Part shown: positions 25,862 to 34,811 of the stretch, one piece after another
How the letters are laid out: every line of letters begins with the position of its first letter
Position numbering within the stretch: the stretch's first letter is position 1
DNA from: Paenibacillus methanolicus
GTDB lineage: Bacteria > Bacillota > Bacilli > Paenibacillales > Paenibacillaceae
NCBI RefSeq assembly: GCF_008124765.1
Contig: NZ_VNHS01000018.1
Span: 24,282-88,281, forward strand
Length of the DNA: 64,000 nt
Direction: 5' to 3'
Translations under genes and position numbers: made by a program
Notes under the pieces: generated by a model
The model's database searches: none
The model's input: only the letters and a program-made list of their open reading frames with translations
What the model was told of the DNA's origin: nothing

Positions 25862-28800
25862 TTATGCCTGCGTCTTGTGCAGCAGGTTATACAGCACCTG
25901 AGCCGCTTCCGCGCGTGAAGCTTTATTCAGCGGCGCGAAACGCCCGTCCTTGCTTCCGTTCATGAGGCCGGACTTCACCGCGGCATCGACGTCCTCGAGC
26001 GCCCACTTGCTGATGGACGTCGCATCCGCAAAGCCGGACGCCTGCGCTTGGCCGCCGGTTGCCTGGCCGCCTTGCTTCTCATGGACACGGGCGATCAGGA
26101 CCGCCATCTCTTCGCGCGTAATCGTCTTGTTCGGCTCGAACTTGCCCGTTCCGGTGCCTTCGACCATGCCGTTCGCGTATGCGGCCGAGACGGCATCGGC
26201 ATACCAGCTGCCCGTTTGGATGTCGCTGAACGGCGATGGGCCGCTTGCTTCGAGGCCGAATTGTCTAACGACCATCGTCAGAAACTCCGCGCGCGTTACC
26301 GCCGCGTTCGGGCCGAATTTGTCGGCCGCTACGCCTTCCACGACATGCTTGGCCGTCAGCTCTTGCACGGCGCGCGATGCCCAGTGGGCGGCCGGAAGGT
26401 CGGCGTAGTTCTTCGCGTACGAGAAGACGCCGTATTGGCTAAAGTGCGAAACTTCCGCCGTAATCGTCGTTCCCTGCACAGTGCCGCCGATATATTCGAC
26501 CGTGCCGTTGTCCGCGATGTAGTAAATGCCCGAGAGGCCAACATCCGCGCCGGCCGCCAGCTGAAGCTGGAGAGTGATCGGCTTGGCGAACGCGCTGAGC
26601 GGCTTCGTCTTGCCGTCGGCCAGCATAACCCCGAGCGTCAGCTCCAACACTTGGCCCTGCGGCGCCATCTGAGCGCCGGGATCCTTCGCCTTCGCGATCG
26701 CGGCAGCCGCTTCGCTGTCGGACAGTTGGCTGACGCCGAGCGTGATGGAAGCCTTCGCGTCCGAACCCGCCAGCGTCGACAGCGCGCTCAATACCTCGGA
26801 CGGAATCGTCACCGTGCCGGAGGACAGCTTGATCGCGAGGGCGTTGCTGCCCACGGTTTGCGTCGCGCCAATCGGAAGCACGATCTGCGCGTCGGCGATA
26901 GAAGCTTTGCTCGCGTCGAGCGCGGCAATGCCGTTAACCGGAGCCGCGATGTCGGTCAGCTTGAACTCCACCTTGCCAGCTCCCGCATTCGTCGGGGTCG
27001 ACGGCGCCGGGGCCGATGGGACGTATGGGGTCGACGGAGTCGGCGTCGTTTTGGCGATATTCGTGATACGGCCTTTCAGGCTGGCCGTAATCGTGCCTTT
27101 CTTAAAGATCTTCAGCACGTAGTTATAAAGCGCATCAATATCCGTACTGCCGGCGGCCGGATTTTTGCCCTCAAGCAATACTTTGTAGTTATCGCCGCCC
27201 GCTGCCATGAAATTGTTCACGACAACCGTATACTCGGCCGTATCCGTAATCGGCGTGCCGTCCTCTTTCGCGAGCGACACGACCCGATCCGCGATCGGCT
27301 TGTTGAAGTCCGCGGTATATTTCAGACCCGAGATTTGAAGCGTCTTCGTGTCGGAATCGGCCGCGCCCCACTGCTGCTGAAGCAGCTTTTTGACCTGCGC
27401 ACCCGTCAGCGTCATCTTCACCAATTGGTTGCCAAACGGCTGTATGCGGAACAGATCGGAATATTTCACGTCGCCCTTCGGCAGGTCCGCGCGGATGCCG
27501 CCCGGGTTCATGAACGCGAAATCCGTGCTCATGGAATCGCGCATCGCGTCGGCGATCAGGTTGCCGAGCTCGGTTTCTTGCGTATAGGCATTTGCCTTCG
27601 CGTACGCTTTATCCGCGCTTCCGACCGGCTGCGAAAGCTCCGGATGACGCTCCAGCGAAGCTTGAATAATCGCATTCGACGCCGCATCCGGGGTTACGCC
27701 CTCTTGTTTGACGTCGACGATCGTCGCTTCCTTCTTCACGATGTCGTGCGTCTTCGGATCGATCTCCAGATTGACGTCCGCGAACGCCGTGCCGTACGAA
27801 TAAGCCTGGAATACGAGCTTGTTATCGACGGAGCCGTTCACTTTGGCATGATTGTCGCCCGCGAAAATCACGTCGACTTCGTCATCCACCGCGTTGGCCA
27901 GATCGGCCGCTTCGCCCGTGATCGCCCCCGTCGTGCTGTTCTGGGAAGCCGGGTCATGCGCAAGGACGACGATCGCCTTCACGCCCTGCTCCTTCAGTTC
28001 CGCTACCGCCTTGTTCACGACCGGCGCCTGCGCCACGATATTTACCGGCTCGAGCGCGGCCGGGGACACTTTGCTTGGCGTCAGCATCGTCACGACGCCG
28101 ATGAAGCCGATTTTCTCGCCGCCGATTTCCTTGACCACATAAGGCGCGATCAACGGTTTGCCCGTCTCCTTGACGATAACGTTGGCGCTGACATACTCAA
28201 TGTCCGTTTTTTCATGCGTGATTTTGGTATTCACCGGATCGACGCCGCCGTTGAGCTGCGCCAGCAGCGCCGGCACGCCTTGGTCGAATTCATGATTGCC
28301 GAGCGACGCGACGTCGAAATCGAGCAGCTTCAAGAAATCGAGCGTCGGCTTGTCCCGGTCAAGCGCGGATACCGGCGAGCTTGCGCCGACGGCATCGCCG
28401 TTGTGGACGAGCAGCGTGTTCGGATTCGTTTGCTCCAACTTCTTCAGGTACGTCGCCAGGTAAGCGGCGCCGCCTACCATGCTTTCGCCCACTTTAGTAG
28501 AGTAGTCCAGCTGACCGTGGAAATCGTTGATCCCCAAGAGCTTCACTTTCACATTCTGCGCTTTCATGTCAAGCTTGTAGACTTGGAAGCCCTTTGCATC
28601 CGTCTGTTCCGTCGCTGTAATATTCGGGTTGGCCGCCAAATATTCTTTCGCGGACGGCGAGGACGTAAAGGTCACGTTCACGTCAGCTGCAATCGGCGCG
28701 ATCGACCAGTTTTTGTCCGCGGACGGGTTGATCGTCTTCTGCTCCGTAATATAGTCCATCAGCACTTGACGGTTCTCGTCTGCGGAATCCACCACGAGCG

Positions 28801-30652
28801 TCGAGCCTTTCACGCCCGGGAAGTTGCCGCCGCCGCTGACGCGGTAGTTGTTGCTGACGACGATGAACTCTTGGTTCGGGTCAATCGCTTTGCCGTCAAA
28901 CTGCAAGTTGACGATCCGGCTGGAAGTCGCGTCGTTGACCGTGCCGTCCGTTTTGTATTTCGCCGGCTTCGTCACATCAACTTGGTAGGTCACACCGTCG
29001 ATGACGTCGAAATTGTAGACCGGAAAGGACGAGTTGAGCAGCGCTTGATCGCTCGTCTTGGACGTGTCGATCTGATTGAACATGCCAGCGGACATCTCCA
29101 GCCACTCTTTCACGACGGAGCCTTTCACCTTGACCGCCTTCAGCGTGTTGTCGTACAAATACAAGTCACTGGCGCTCTTGATGGCCAGACCGCCCTGTTT
29201 AATGTCGGTGTACTCCGCCGGGCCGTTGCGTCCGGCCTTGAACGGCGCGCCGACGGACAGAATCGGCAGATTTTTATCCGGCGAGTTCTTCTCGTTCAGC
29301 ACCTTCTGCACGTACCACTTCTGTGCCGCGGTCACGATTTGCACGGACGGGTCGTCCTGGACGAGCGCAAAGTAGCTGTAGATTGGCGCCGTCGTCGTGC
29401 CGATCGCCTGGTTCGCGTACACCTTCGTGGCCGCATGCTCGTCCTTGATCGCTTCAACGATCGCCGGATCCGCGTCGACCAGCGGCTTCTTATTGACGCT
29501 ATCGTAGATTGCTTTGGTCGAAGACTGTGAGTTCTTGACGACCCACTTGCCGTCCTGCTTCGTCAGCGTCAGGTCGATGATGCCCAGGTTGGCGCCGCCG
29601 AAGCCGGCTTGCACGGCCGCTACGCCGTTGATCGTGCCTTTGGCGTTATCTACGCCGGGAAGCGGATTGCCGCTTGCATCTTTGAAGAGCGCATCTAAAG
29701 CAGTTACGCTGGCAGCCGGAAACACTTTGTGCGTGTGCGAGAACGTAATCGCGTCGATGCCGTCCACTTCGCTAAGCGGGTAAATGGCATCCTCGGCGCC
29801 CGATCCGGCCGTGGCCGCTTTGTTAAAGCCGGAGTGCGTCAGCGCGACGATAATGTCAGCGCCTTCGGCTTTCATTTGCGGCACGAACTTCTGGGCGGTC
29901 GCAACGATATCCTTCGCAATAACTTTGCCCTCGAGATGCGCTTTATCCCAGTCCATGATTTGCGGGGTTACAAGGCCAAGGAAGCCGATCTTTACCGTTT
30001 GGCTTTGTCCGTTCTCGTCGGTAAAGGTCTTCTCCAGGATTTTGTAAGGCTGATATTGATTCTGGTCGTTATCCGGATTGTTGTCGTGGTCATCGACGTA
30101 GACATTCGCATTCACGTACGGGAAAGCGGCGTCATCGATCGCCTCATCCAGATAAGTTAGACCATAGTTAAACTCGTGGTTACCGAAGGTGGCGATATCG
30201 TAGCCCATTATGTTCATCGCCTTGTAGGCCGGGTGAACCTGCCCGTCTACAAGCGGCTTCACCTTCGCCATATAGGTGCCGAGCGGCGTGCCTTGCAGCA
30301 GGTCGCCGTTATCGACCAACAGCGCGTTCTTCACTTCGGCGCGCGCTTGCTTGACGAGCTCGGCCGTTTTGACGATACCGACGGTCTCCACCGCCGCGTC
30401 CTTATAATAGTCGTAGTTCATAAAGTTGGTATGAACGTCCGTTGTTTCCATGATGCGAACTACGAGATCGGCACCGTTCTCCGCCGCGGCAGTCGCTTCG
30501 CCCGTCGAGGCCCCAGCTGCAGGCTCCGCCGCCCCAAGCTCCAGCGCCGTCTGCGCGCGTACCGGCGTCGTCACGTATGGCGATGCCAAAAAGCCGGCGA
30601 GAAGGGAAGCTGCCACCGCGGACCGCGTCATTCTCTTCTGTATCAATCTCAT
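25862..30652 (-). CDS. yfkN: S-layer-anchored bifunctional cyclic-nucleotide phosphodiesterase / 5'-nucleotidase
   Basis: 1596 residues, exported by a signal peptide (1-33, ending VRA). The first calcineurin-like module (about 63-660) has METTDVHTN with D72 and H74, NGDLLQGTP and GNHEFNYG, and is the 2',3'-cyclic-nucleotide phosphodiesterase/3'-nucleotidase type. The second module (about 700-1190) has GINDFHGQL, VHNGDAVGASSP and GNHEFDQG, and is the 5'-nucleotidase type. A Pro/Ser linker and a domain of about 200 residues common in surface proteins follow, then three SLH repeats (about 1415-1590, e.g. AVTRAEFLTMV, TITREEMAVLI). B. subtilis YfkN has the same two enzymes; here SLH repeats give non-covalent wall attachment. 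Its likely role is phosphate and nucleoside scavenging from extracellular nucleotides. Confidence 0.95.
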   Translation of the reverse strand: MRLIQKRMTRSAVAASLLAGFLASPYVTTPVRAQTALELGAAEPAAGASTGEATAAAENGADLVVRIMETTDVHTNFMNYDYYKDAAVETVGIVKTAELVKQARAEVKNALLVDNGDLLQGTPLGTYMAKVKPLVDGQVHPAYKAMNIMGYDIATFGNHEFNYGLTYLDEAIDDAAFPYVNANVYVDDHDNNPDNDQNQYQPYKILEKTFTDENGQSQTVKIGFLGLVTPQIMDWDKAHLEGKVIAKDIVATAQKFVPQMKAEGADIIVALTHSGFNKAATAGSGAEDAIYPLSEVDGIDAITFSHTHKVFPAASVTALDALFKDASGNPLPGVDNAKGTINGVAAVQAGFGGANLGIIDLTLTKQDGKWVVKNSQSSTKAIYDSVNKKPLVDADPAIVEAIKDEHAATKVYANQAIGTTTAPIYSYFALVQDDPSVQIVTAAQKWYVQKVLNEKNSPDKNLPILSVGAPFKAGRNGPAEYTDIKQGGLAIKSASDLYLYDNTLKAVKVKGSVVKEWLEMSAGMFNQIDTSKTSDQALLNSSFPVYNFDVIDGVTYQVDVTKPAKYKTDGTVNDATSSRIVNLQFDGKAIDPNQEFIVVSNNYRVSGGGNFPGVKGSTLVVDSADENRQVLMDYITEQKTINPSADKNWSIAPIAADVNVTFTSSPSAKEYLAANPNITATEQTDAKGFQVYKLDMKAQNVKVKLLGINDFHGQLDYSTKVGESMVGGAAYLATYLKKLEQTNPNTLLVHNGDAVGASSPVSALDRDKPTLDFLKLLDFDVASLGNHEFDQGVPALLAQLNGGVDPVNTKITHEKTDIEYVSANVIVKETGKPLIAPYVVKEIGGEKIGFIGVVTMLTPSKVSPAALEPVNIVAQAPVVNKAVAELKEQGVKAIVVLAHDPASQNSTTGAITGEAADLANAVDDEVDVIFAGDNHAKVNGSVDNKLVFQAYSYGTAFADVNLEIDPKTHDIVKKEATIVDVKQEGVTPDAASNAIIQASLERHPELSQPVGSADKAYAKANAYTQETELGNLIADAMRDSMSTDFAFMNPGGIRADLPKGDVKYSDLFRIQPFGNQLVKMTLTGAQVKKLLQQQWGAADSDTKTLQISGLKYTADFNKPIADRVVSLAKEDGTPITDTAEYTVVVNNFMAAGGDNYKVLLEGKNPAAGSTDIDALYNYVLKIFKKGTITASLKGRITNIAKTTPTPSTPYVPSAPAPSTPTNAGAGKVEFKLTDIAAPVNGIAALDASKASIADAQIVLPIGATQTVGSNALAIKLSSGTVTIPSEVLSALSTLAGSDAKASITLGVSQLSDSEAAAAIAKAKDPGAQMAPQGQVLELTLGVMLADGKTKPLSAFAKPITLQLQLAAGADVGLSGIYYIADNGTVEYIGGTVQGTTITAEVSHFSQYGVFSYAKNYADLPAAHWASRAVQELTAKHVVEGVAADKFGPNAAVTRAEFLTMVVRQFGLEASGPSPFSDIQTGSWYADAVSAAYANGMVEGTGTGKFEPNKTITREEMAVLIARVHEKQGGQATGGQAQASGFADATSISKWALEDVDAAVKSGLMNGSKDGRFAPLNKASRAEAAQVLYNLLHKTQA

Positions 30653-31735
30653 TTCCTAGTAATCCACCTTTCGTATGATCTACAGGAAATATAACAGAAA
30701 TATTGTAAAGCCCAATTTAAGAATTCGTGCAGATGAAGTAAAGGCGCTCGTCCCCTATTTCGGCGCACTGCGAACAGCAAGATCAGAGAACAAAAGGTGC
30801 ATTTGGAATTAGAAGGAATTGAACATTGGTTCAAAAATAGGTGGTTTTCTAACAAATTCAGGTTGATTTAGGCCATCAACGTTTAAAGTCATGAATATTT
30901 ATGCGTCCGATTCATTAATGCTTTTGTTGATTCTAAACATTTCGTAAAGGCCCGCCACGCGATCAAAAGCCGTACATACAAGCGCCGAATGTTCGAAACC
31001 ATCCGTCCGAAGTCGTACGCCCGACGGCCCGCCTCAATATTAGCTCTCCGCAGCTCGCCTGAAGCATCGTAGGCATACTCCATAAATGACAAGAATAATG
31101 ACAATGTCATCTCAAATAACCCCTTGCCGAACTAGGAACGATATGGCAAAATAGGTTCCGTACGGAAGCTCTACGCCTCGGCTTATCGCTCTGCATAGTA
31201 CTTCGCAATCTGTGAACTCCGGCTTTATGCCTACGGCACGACATTCACCCAACGTGTTTTTCCTTTCGGGAATTCCTTCGATCGACGATACCGCGCTTCA
31301 ATTTAAGCTGCATGGACCGCGTATTTCCGCGCCAATTTGCTGACTGCCCCATTACTGCATCAATAGCATGCCTTCGATCCCATCGCTCGAATCCTCTCAT
31401 CCCCATCATTCAAGCCAAACAAGGTTGCGATTAGGATTCCCCTGAACTTGCGAAACCACTGTCAAATCCTTCATAACAATCCCGAACCCAGAAAAGTCAC
31501 GGCCTCTCTCTTTATTGCGAATCTATCGGTTTCACGGCCCGCGCACGGCCCCATCCGGTGTCTTTCGCATGCAGATCGTTCCCGATGTGTATCCGAAAGG
31601 ATCAAAGGATCCCCCTCCTCCAGGCAATCAATGGCGTCCATGTCCTCCGCGACGGCGGTGCCGTCCTCGCGAAGGCTATCCGGCATGCGGCGTACCAGTG
31701 ATTCATAAATTACAATCGAAAAGGAATGATCCCCC
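30653..31735. other. gene-poor interval with one doubtful small ORF
   Basis: About 1.1 kb without a convincing gene. It contains the promoter region of the large nucleotidase, the doubtful minus-strand ORF at 30889-31110, and about 600 bases (31130-31735) with mixed codon bias and frequent stops that could be a decayed gene. No riboswitch or tRNA was recognised. Confidence 0.5.
30889..31110 (-). CDS. hypothetical 73-residue protein (doubtful)
   Basis: An ATG at 31110 preceded by AGGGG at suitable distance. The product begins MTLSLFLSFMEYAYDASGE and is basic and helical (RRANIEAGRR, RRLYVRLLIAWRAF). No family is recognised and codon use is not clearly coding. It may equally be a chance frame in a decaying region. 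Confidence 0.25.
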   Translation of the reverse strand: MTLSLFLSFMEYAYDASGELRRANIEAGRRAYDFGRMVSNIRRLYVRLLIAWRAFTKCLESTKALMNRTHKYS

Positions 31736-32392
31736 ATGAAAAAAGGTACCACGATGTTGACCGCGCTTCTCCTTGCTTCCGCCATCGCCCTTCCCGCCGC
31801 TTCCGCCGCAACCGAACCGGCCCCGGCCGCCGCGCCAGCCAAAACGGTTGCAACCAAGCTGCTGACCGATGGCGCCTTCGCCGCGCTTCAAGTCGGCAAT
31901 AAGGTGTCCGTCCACGACGAGAAAGGCCAGCTGTTCCAAACGAACGGCAAGTTCCATAACGGCACGCTGAAGGATTTGATCGTGGTCGAATACGGCCCGA
32001 TGCCGGTGCCGATGGTCGTCGTCCAGAACAAAGGCGAGCTGCTCGTGTTCAGCGACCTGTGGCCGGAATTCGCGAAAGGCAAAGAAAACAACAATTTCGA
32101 AGAATATTTCTGCGGCCGCATTCTGACCAAAGCGGCGAATAAATACGTCACGCGCACGGGTCATCACTTCGCCCAGCAAGTCGGGGGCAAAGTCGAGGTG
32201 TACACGGCCAACGATTTCGGCGATTTGAAGAAGGGCCACCACAAATCGTTCGAAGTGACGGGCAAGCTGAGAGGTCTGCTCCTGTTCGACTGCTGCCCGT
32301 ATGCGGTGATCGAGAACGCGGACGGCACGGTCGGCATCTACCACGCCGCGGAGAATGGACCGGCGCAGATTACGACGGTGAATCTGTCTTAG
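31736..32392 (+). CDS. secreted hypothetical protein
   Basis: 218 residues behind AAAGGA. It has a clear signal peptide (1-24, MKKGTTMLTALLLASAIALP to ASA) and a Pro/Ala-rich short linker. The mature domain of about 180 residues is beta-rich with three cysteines (one in YFCGRIL, an adjacent pair in LFDCCPY). No family was recognised. Alternating beta strands with short turns (VSVHDEKGQLFQTNG; VVVQNKGELLVFSD) suggest a repeated beta-sandwich or WD-like unit. It stands alone, ended by the hairpin at 32432-32470 facing the bactofilin operon. Confidence 0.7.
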   Translation: MKKGTTMLTALLLASAIALPAASAATEPAPAAAPAKTVATKLLTDGAFAALQVGNKVSVHDEKGQLFQTNGKFHNGTLKDLIVVEYGPMPVPMVVVQNKGELLVFSDLWPEFAKGKENNNFEEYFCGRILTKAANKYVTRTGHHFAQQVGGKVEVYTANDFGDLKKGHHKSFEVTGKLRGLLLFDCCPYAVIENADGTVGIYHAAENGPAQITTVNLS

Positions 32393-32431
32393 TTCCTCGT
32401 CGCTCATCCGCGCATCGGTTGGACAATAACG

Positions 32432-32470
32432 CAATAGAGGACCGGAAGGCGCGCTTCCGGTCCTCTATTG
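32432..32470. terminator. long perfect hairpin between convergent genes
   Basis: A stem of 17 bases beginning CAATAGAGGACCGGAAG with a 5-base loop. T runs are poor on both sides, but the position between two convergent genes and the stem strength make a shared terminator the best reading. Confidence 0.65.
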
Positions 32471-32503
32471 CGTTCTGATCCGCCGCTCCCCCGCGAAAGC
32501 GCA

Positions 32504-33223
32504 TTAAGACCTAACCCGAACCTCGCTCCCCACAAACGCACCCCGGCTCTTCTCCAGCGTCCGCGCGTACTCCACCCGTCCGATGACGCAGCCCGGACCG
32601 ATCGTGACGCGATTGCCCCGCACGACAGAGGCTTCGGTATAGGACAGCCGAATCTCGTCGCCTTCGATGAGGCCGGCCTTCAGCACGGATGGTCCCATCG
32701 AGGTAAAGCGGCGTTTCAGATCCATGATTCGGCTGCGCTTCACCTCAATGCGGCCGCAGCCGATCTCCTTCGCTTCGCAAGGTCCGTACAGGTTAACGTC
32801 CAGTCGATCCGCGCTGAGCAGACCGCCGATTCGGAAGCCGCCGCTGAGCTCCGCCTCCTCGACCTCGCAGAATGCGCCGGTCTCCAGATGCCCCTGCATC
32901 TTCAGTCTTCCTGCCGAGACGCCGCCTCGAACCGTTAGCTGCCCAAGTCCCTTGAAGGTGCCTGCGCGCAACGAACCCTCTACCGTCAGATCGCCTTGCA
33001 CGCGTCCTTCCCGTAGGTCGGCCGATCCGTCTACCCGGCAGGTTCCCATCGCTTTGAAGACGTCAGCTTGCAGATCGCCGTGCACGATACCTTCGCCCAT
33101 GATCCCGACCGTCTCGAACTCGCCGCCAAGCGACTCGCCCGCCCCCATGATTTTCAGCCTTCTCCCGCGGGCTGCGGGGGAATAAACGAAGCCCGTGCCT
33201 TCTTTCAACGGTTTCATGCTCAT
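32504..33223 (-). CDS. bacF: bactofilin (YhbF type)
   Basis: 239 residues. An N-terminal flexible tail is followed by a bactofilin beta-helix core recognisable by repeating six-residue turns with Gly and aliphatic residues (VHGDLQADVFKAMG, RVQGDLTVEGSLRAG, QLTVRGGVSAGRLKMQG). A more polar C-terminal segment follows (VVRGNRVTIGPGCVIGRVEY). Bactofilins polymerise into cytoskeletal filaments without nucleotides. In B. subtilis yhbE and yhbF are paired and affect flagella and motility. It overlaps bacE by ATGA, so the two are translated together and probably co-assemble. Confidence 0.85.
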   Translation of the reverse strand: MSMKPLKEGTGFVYSPAARGRRLKIMGAGESLGGEFETVGIMGEGIVHGDLQADVFKAMGTCRVDGSADLREGRVQGDLTVEGSLRAGTFKGLGQLTVRGGVSAGRLKMQGHLETGAFCEVEEAELSGGFRIGGLLSADRLDVNLYGPCEAKEIGCGRIEVKRSRIMDLKRRFTSMGPSVLKAGLIEGDEIRLSYTEASVVRGNRVTIGPGCVIGRVEYARTLEKSRGAFVGSEVRVRS

Positions 33224-33900
33224 ACGCGTACCCGCTCCTTTACGCTCGCGTTGGGATGGACGATCAATTCGGTCTTATATTCGACGCGGCCAATCGAACA
33301 ACCCGCACCGATGACGACCCGATCGCCGCGCACGACCGCGGCCGCCGTCGCTTCCAGACGCACCTCGTCGCCTTCAATCATCCGCGCTTCCAGCGCCGGA
33401 TCGAACGCCGGGATAACGCGCTGCAGCAGATGGGCCCACGCCCCTCGTTCCGCCCGCTTGACCTCGATGCTGCTCCCGCCGATCTCCTGCGCCTTCGACG
33501 CCCCGATAAGTCCGATGTCGATCCGTCCCGCGTTCAGCATCCCGCCGACGCGAATCCACCCGTTCAGGACGATCTCCTCGGCTTCGCAGTTCCCTTCTAC
33601 CTTTAACGCCCCGTCCAGCACCGCTTTGTCCGCGTATAGACCTCCTCGCACCGTAAACTGTCCCTCTAGACGCACCCGGTCCGCCGTAAGCGGACCCGCG
33701 ACGGTGACGCGTCCTGCCGCTACGAACGTTCGCGCCTCGACGCCTCCGTATACTTTTCCGACGCCGCTTACCGCCATGTCTTCGGCTTTGACATCGCCGT
33801 CGATTTTGCAGACGCCCTCCATTTTGACGCTGCGGTACGCGCCACCCGCCGCGCGGCTGATCCCGTTCAACGCCAAATCGAATGCTTCGGCCAGCATCAT
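33220..33900 (-). CDS. bacE: bactofilin (YhbE type)
   Basis: 226 residues from the first of two ATGs at 33900, six bases after AGGAGGAG; the longer frame lacks support. The bactofilin beta-helix is visible as repeats with VCKIDGDVKAEDMAVSG, KVYGGVEARTFVAAG, QFTVRGGLYADKAVLDG and LKVEGNCEAEEIVLNG. The C-terminal part parallels that of bacF (VVRGDRVVIGAGCSIGRVEY), which marks the two as paralogues from a duplication. It lies 14 bases after yhbD. The likely product is a membrane-associated scaffold filament. Confidence 0.85.
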   Translation of the reverse strand: MMLAEAFDLALNGISRAAGGAYRSVKMEGVCKIDGDVKAEDMAVSGVGKVYGGVEARTFVAAGRVTVAGPLTADRVRLEGQFTVRGGLYADKAVLDGALKVEGNCEAEEIVLNGWIRVGGMLNAGRIDIGLIGASKAQEIGGSSIEVKRAERGAWAHLLQRVIPAFDPALEARMIEGDEVRLEATAAAVVRGDRVVIGAGCSIGRVEYKTELIVHPNASVKERVRV

Positions 33901-33914
33901 GTTCGTTCTCCTCC

Positions 33915-34538
33915 TCATGCAAGCTTGTTGGTCAATTCCTGCAAACAATCCCGAAGCTTCAGCCTCGCCGCCAAACGCGCGCCGGTCTCGACCCGCAGTT
34001 CGCCCCCGATCGGTACGACGAGGAAGAGCGAGATGCCTGCCTTGCGCACCCACAACACTTCCTTGTCCTCGTCCTCCCTTGCCGGCCCTTCCGCCTTGAG
34101 CAGCTGCAACAGCGCGCGCTGCTCCGCCGGCGGCATGCGCTCATGGCGCTGCAGTTTCTCGGCCGCATACAGCGCGAACAGCATCCGGAACGACACGCGT
34201 CCGTCCGCCGCTCCATCCCCGGGCAGCATGCCGAGCGTCTGCTCGGAGACGATGCGTCGGGCGGTCAGCTCCTCCCGGCGCCAAACCAGCTCGTAGAGCT
34301 CCGGCGCGAATTTCTCCGCCAGCTCGTCGAGCGACAGATCTTCCTTCATCTCGAGGATTCGGCGCACTCTCGCCAGCACGAGCTCTCTCGGGAAAAACGT
34401 CTCCTGCCCCGTAAAGGTCGAGCGGCGGATAAACCACGCTTCCGGAATCAACTGCTTACGCTTCCACCGATACAGCTGCCCGTACGAAATGCCCGTGATT
34501 TCGAGCAATTCCTTCTTGGAGATCAACTCCGGTTCCAT
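33915..34538 (-). CDS. yhbD: YhbD-like MerR-type protein (DUF4004)
   Basis: 207 residues. The ATG at 34538 is chosen because GGAGGGG precedes it; two upstream ATGs lack a site. The N terminus has a MerR-like winged helix-turn-helix (LISKKELLEITGISYGQLY, then RWKRKQLIPE and the TGQETFF wing). The rest is a helical region (about 60-150) and a C-terminal alpha/beta segment. In B. subtilis yhbD precedes the bactofilin genes yhbE and yhbF, the same order as here. A role as transcriptional regulator of the operon is inferred from the DNA-binding fold and the palindrome at 34563-34580. Confidence 0.8.
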   Translation of the reverse strand: MEPELISKKELLEITGISYGQLYRWKRKQLIPEAWFIRRSTFTGQETFFPRELVLARVRRILEMKEDLSLDELAEKFAPELYELVWRREELTARRIVSEQTLGMLPGDGAADGRVSFRMLFALYAAEKLQRHERMPPAEQRALLQLLKAEGPAREDEDKEVLWVRKAGISLFLVVPIGGELRVETGARLAARLKLRDCLQELTNKLA

Positions 34539-34562
34539 CCCGCTCCCCTCCATCGCCAGCCC

Positions 34563-34646
34563 GTAACAAAACACTGTTACGCTATCCAAGCCGACGCCTC
34601 CTTGGCATTCCTCGTCCCCGCGAATGCCTCTCTGTTACGCATTATA
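34563..34646 (-). promoter_or_regulatory. yhbD-bacE-bacF promoter with candidate operator
   Basis: TATAAT lies at 34646-34641 on the minus strand with no clear -35. GTAACA-N6-TGTTAC, a perfect palindrome, sits at 34563-34580, and another TGTTAC half-site lies at 34633-34638, just after the -10. This is a plausible autoregulatory site for the MerR-like YhbD protein. Confidence 0.45.
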
Positions 34647-34756
34647 TGACGCTTCTTTCGCCTGCTGGACCTGCGCGAGGATGAAAACACGCTCGGTCTG
34701 CAGACCGAATTTTCGCGCGGGTCCCCGTAACTCATAACATCTTTTATTTGCAAAAA

Positions 34757-34797
34757 AATCCCGGGCAAACGCGCTTAACGCTGCGCTGCCCGGGATT
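34757..34797 (-). terminator. rbsK terminator
   Basis: On the minus strand AATCCCGGGCA pairs with TGCCCGGGATT, followed by a run of T. It lies about 15 bases after the ribokinase stop. Confidence 0.9.
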
Positions 34798-34811
34798 CTC
34801 CTCCTAACCGA

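Noticed and set aside
26048..29530. 1160-residue plus-strand open frame opposite the nucleotidase gene
   Set aside because: Arg- and His-rich composition without domains; it is the antisense shadow of a GC-rich gene whose own motifs are clear.
31471..31857. Minus-strand ORF overlapping the start of the secreted protein gene
   Set aside because: It runs antisense through a clear signal peptide and has no start signals; at most a relic in its downstream part.
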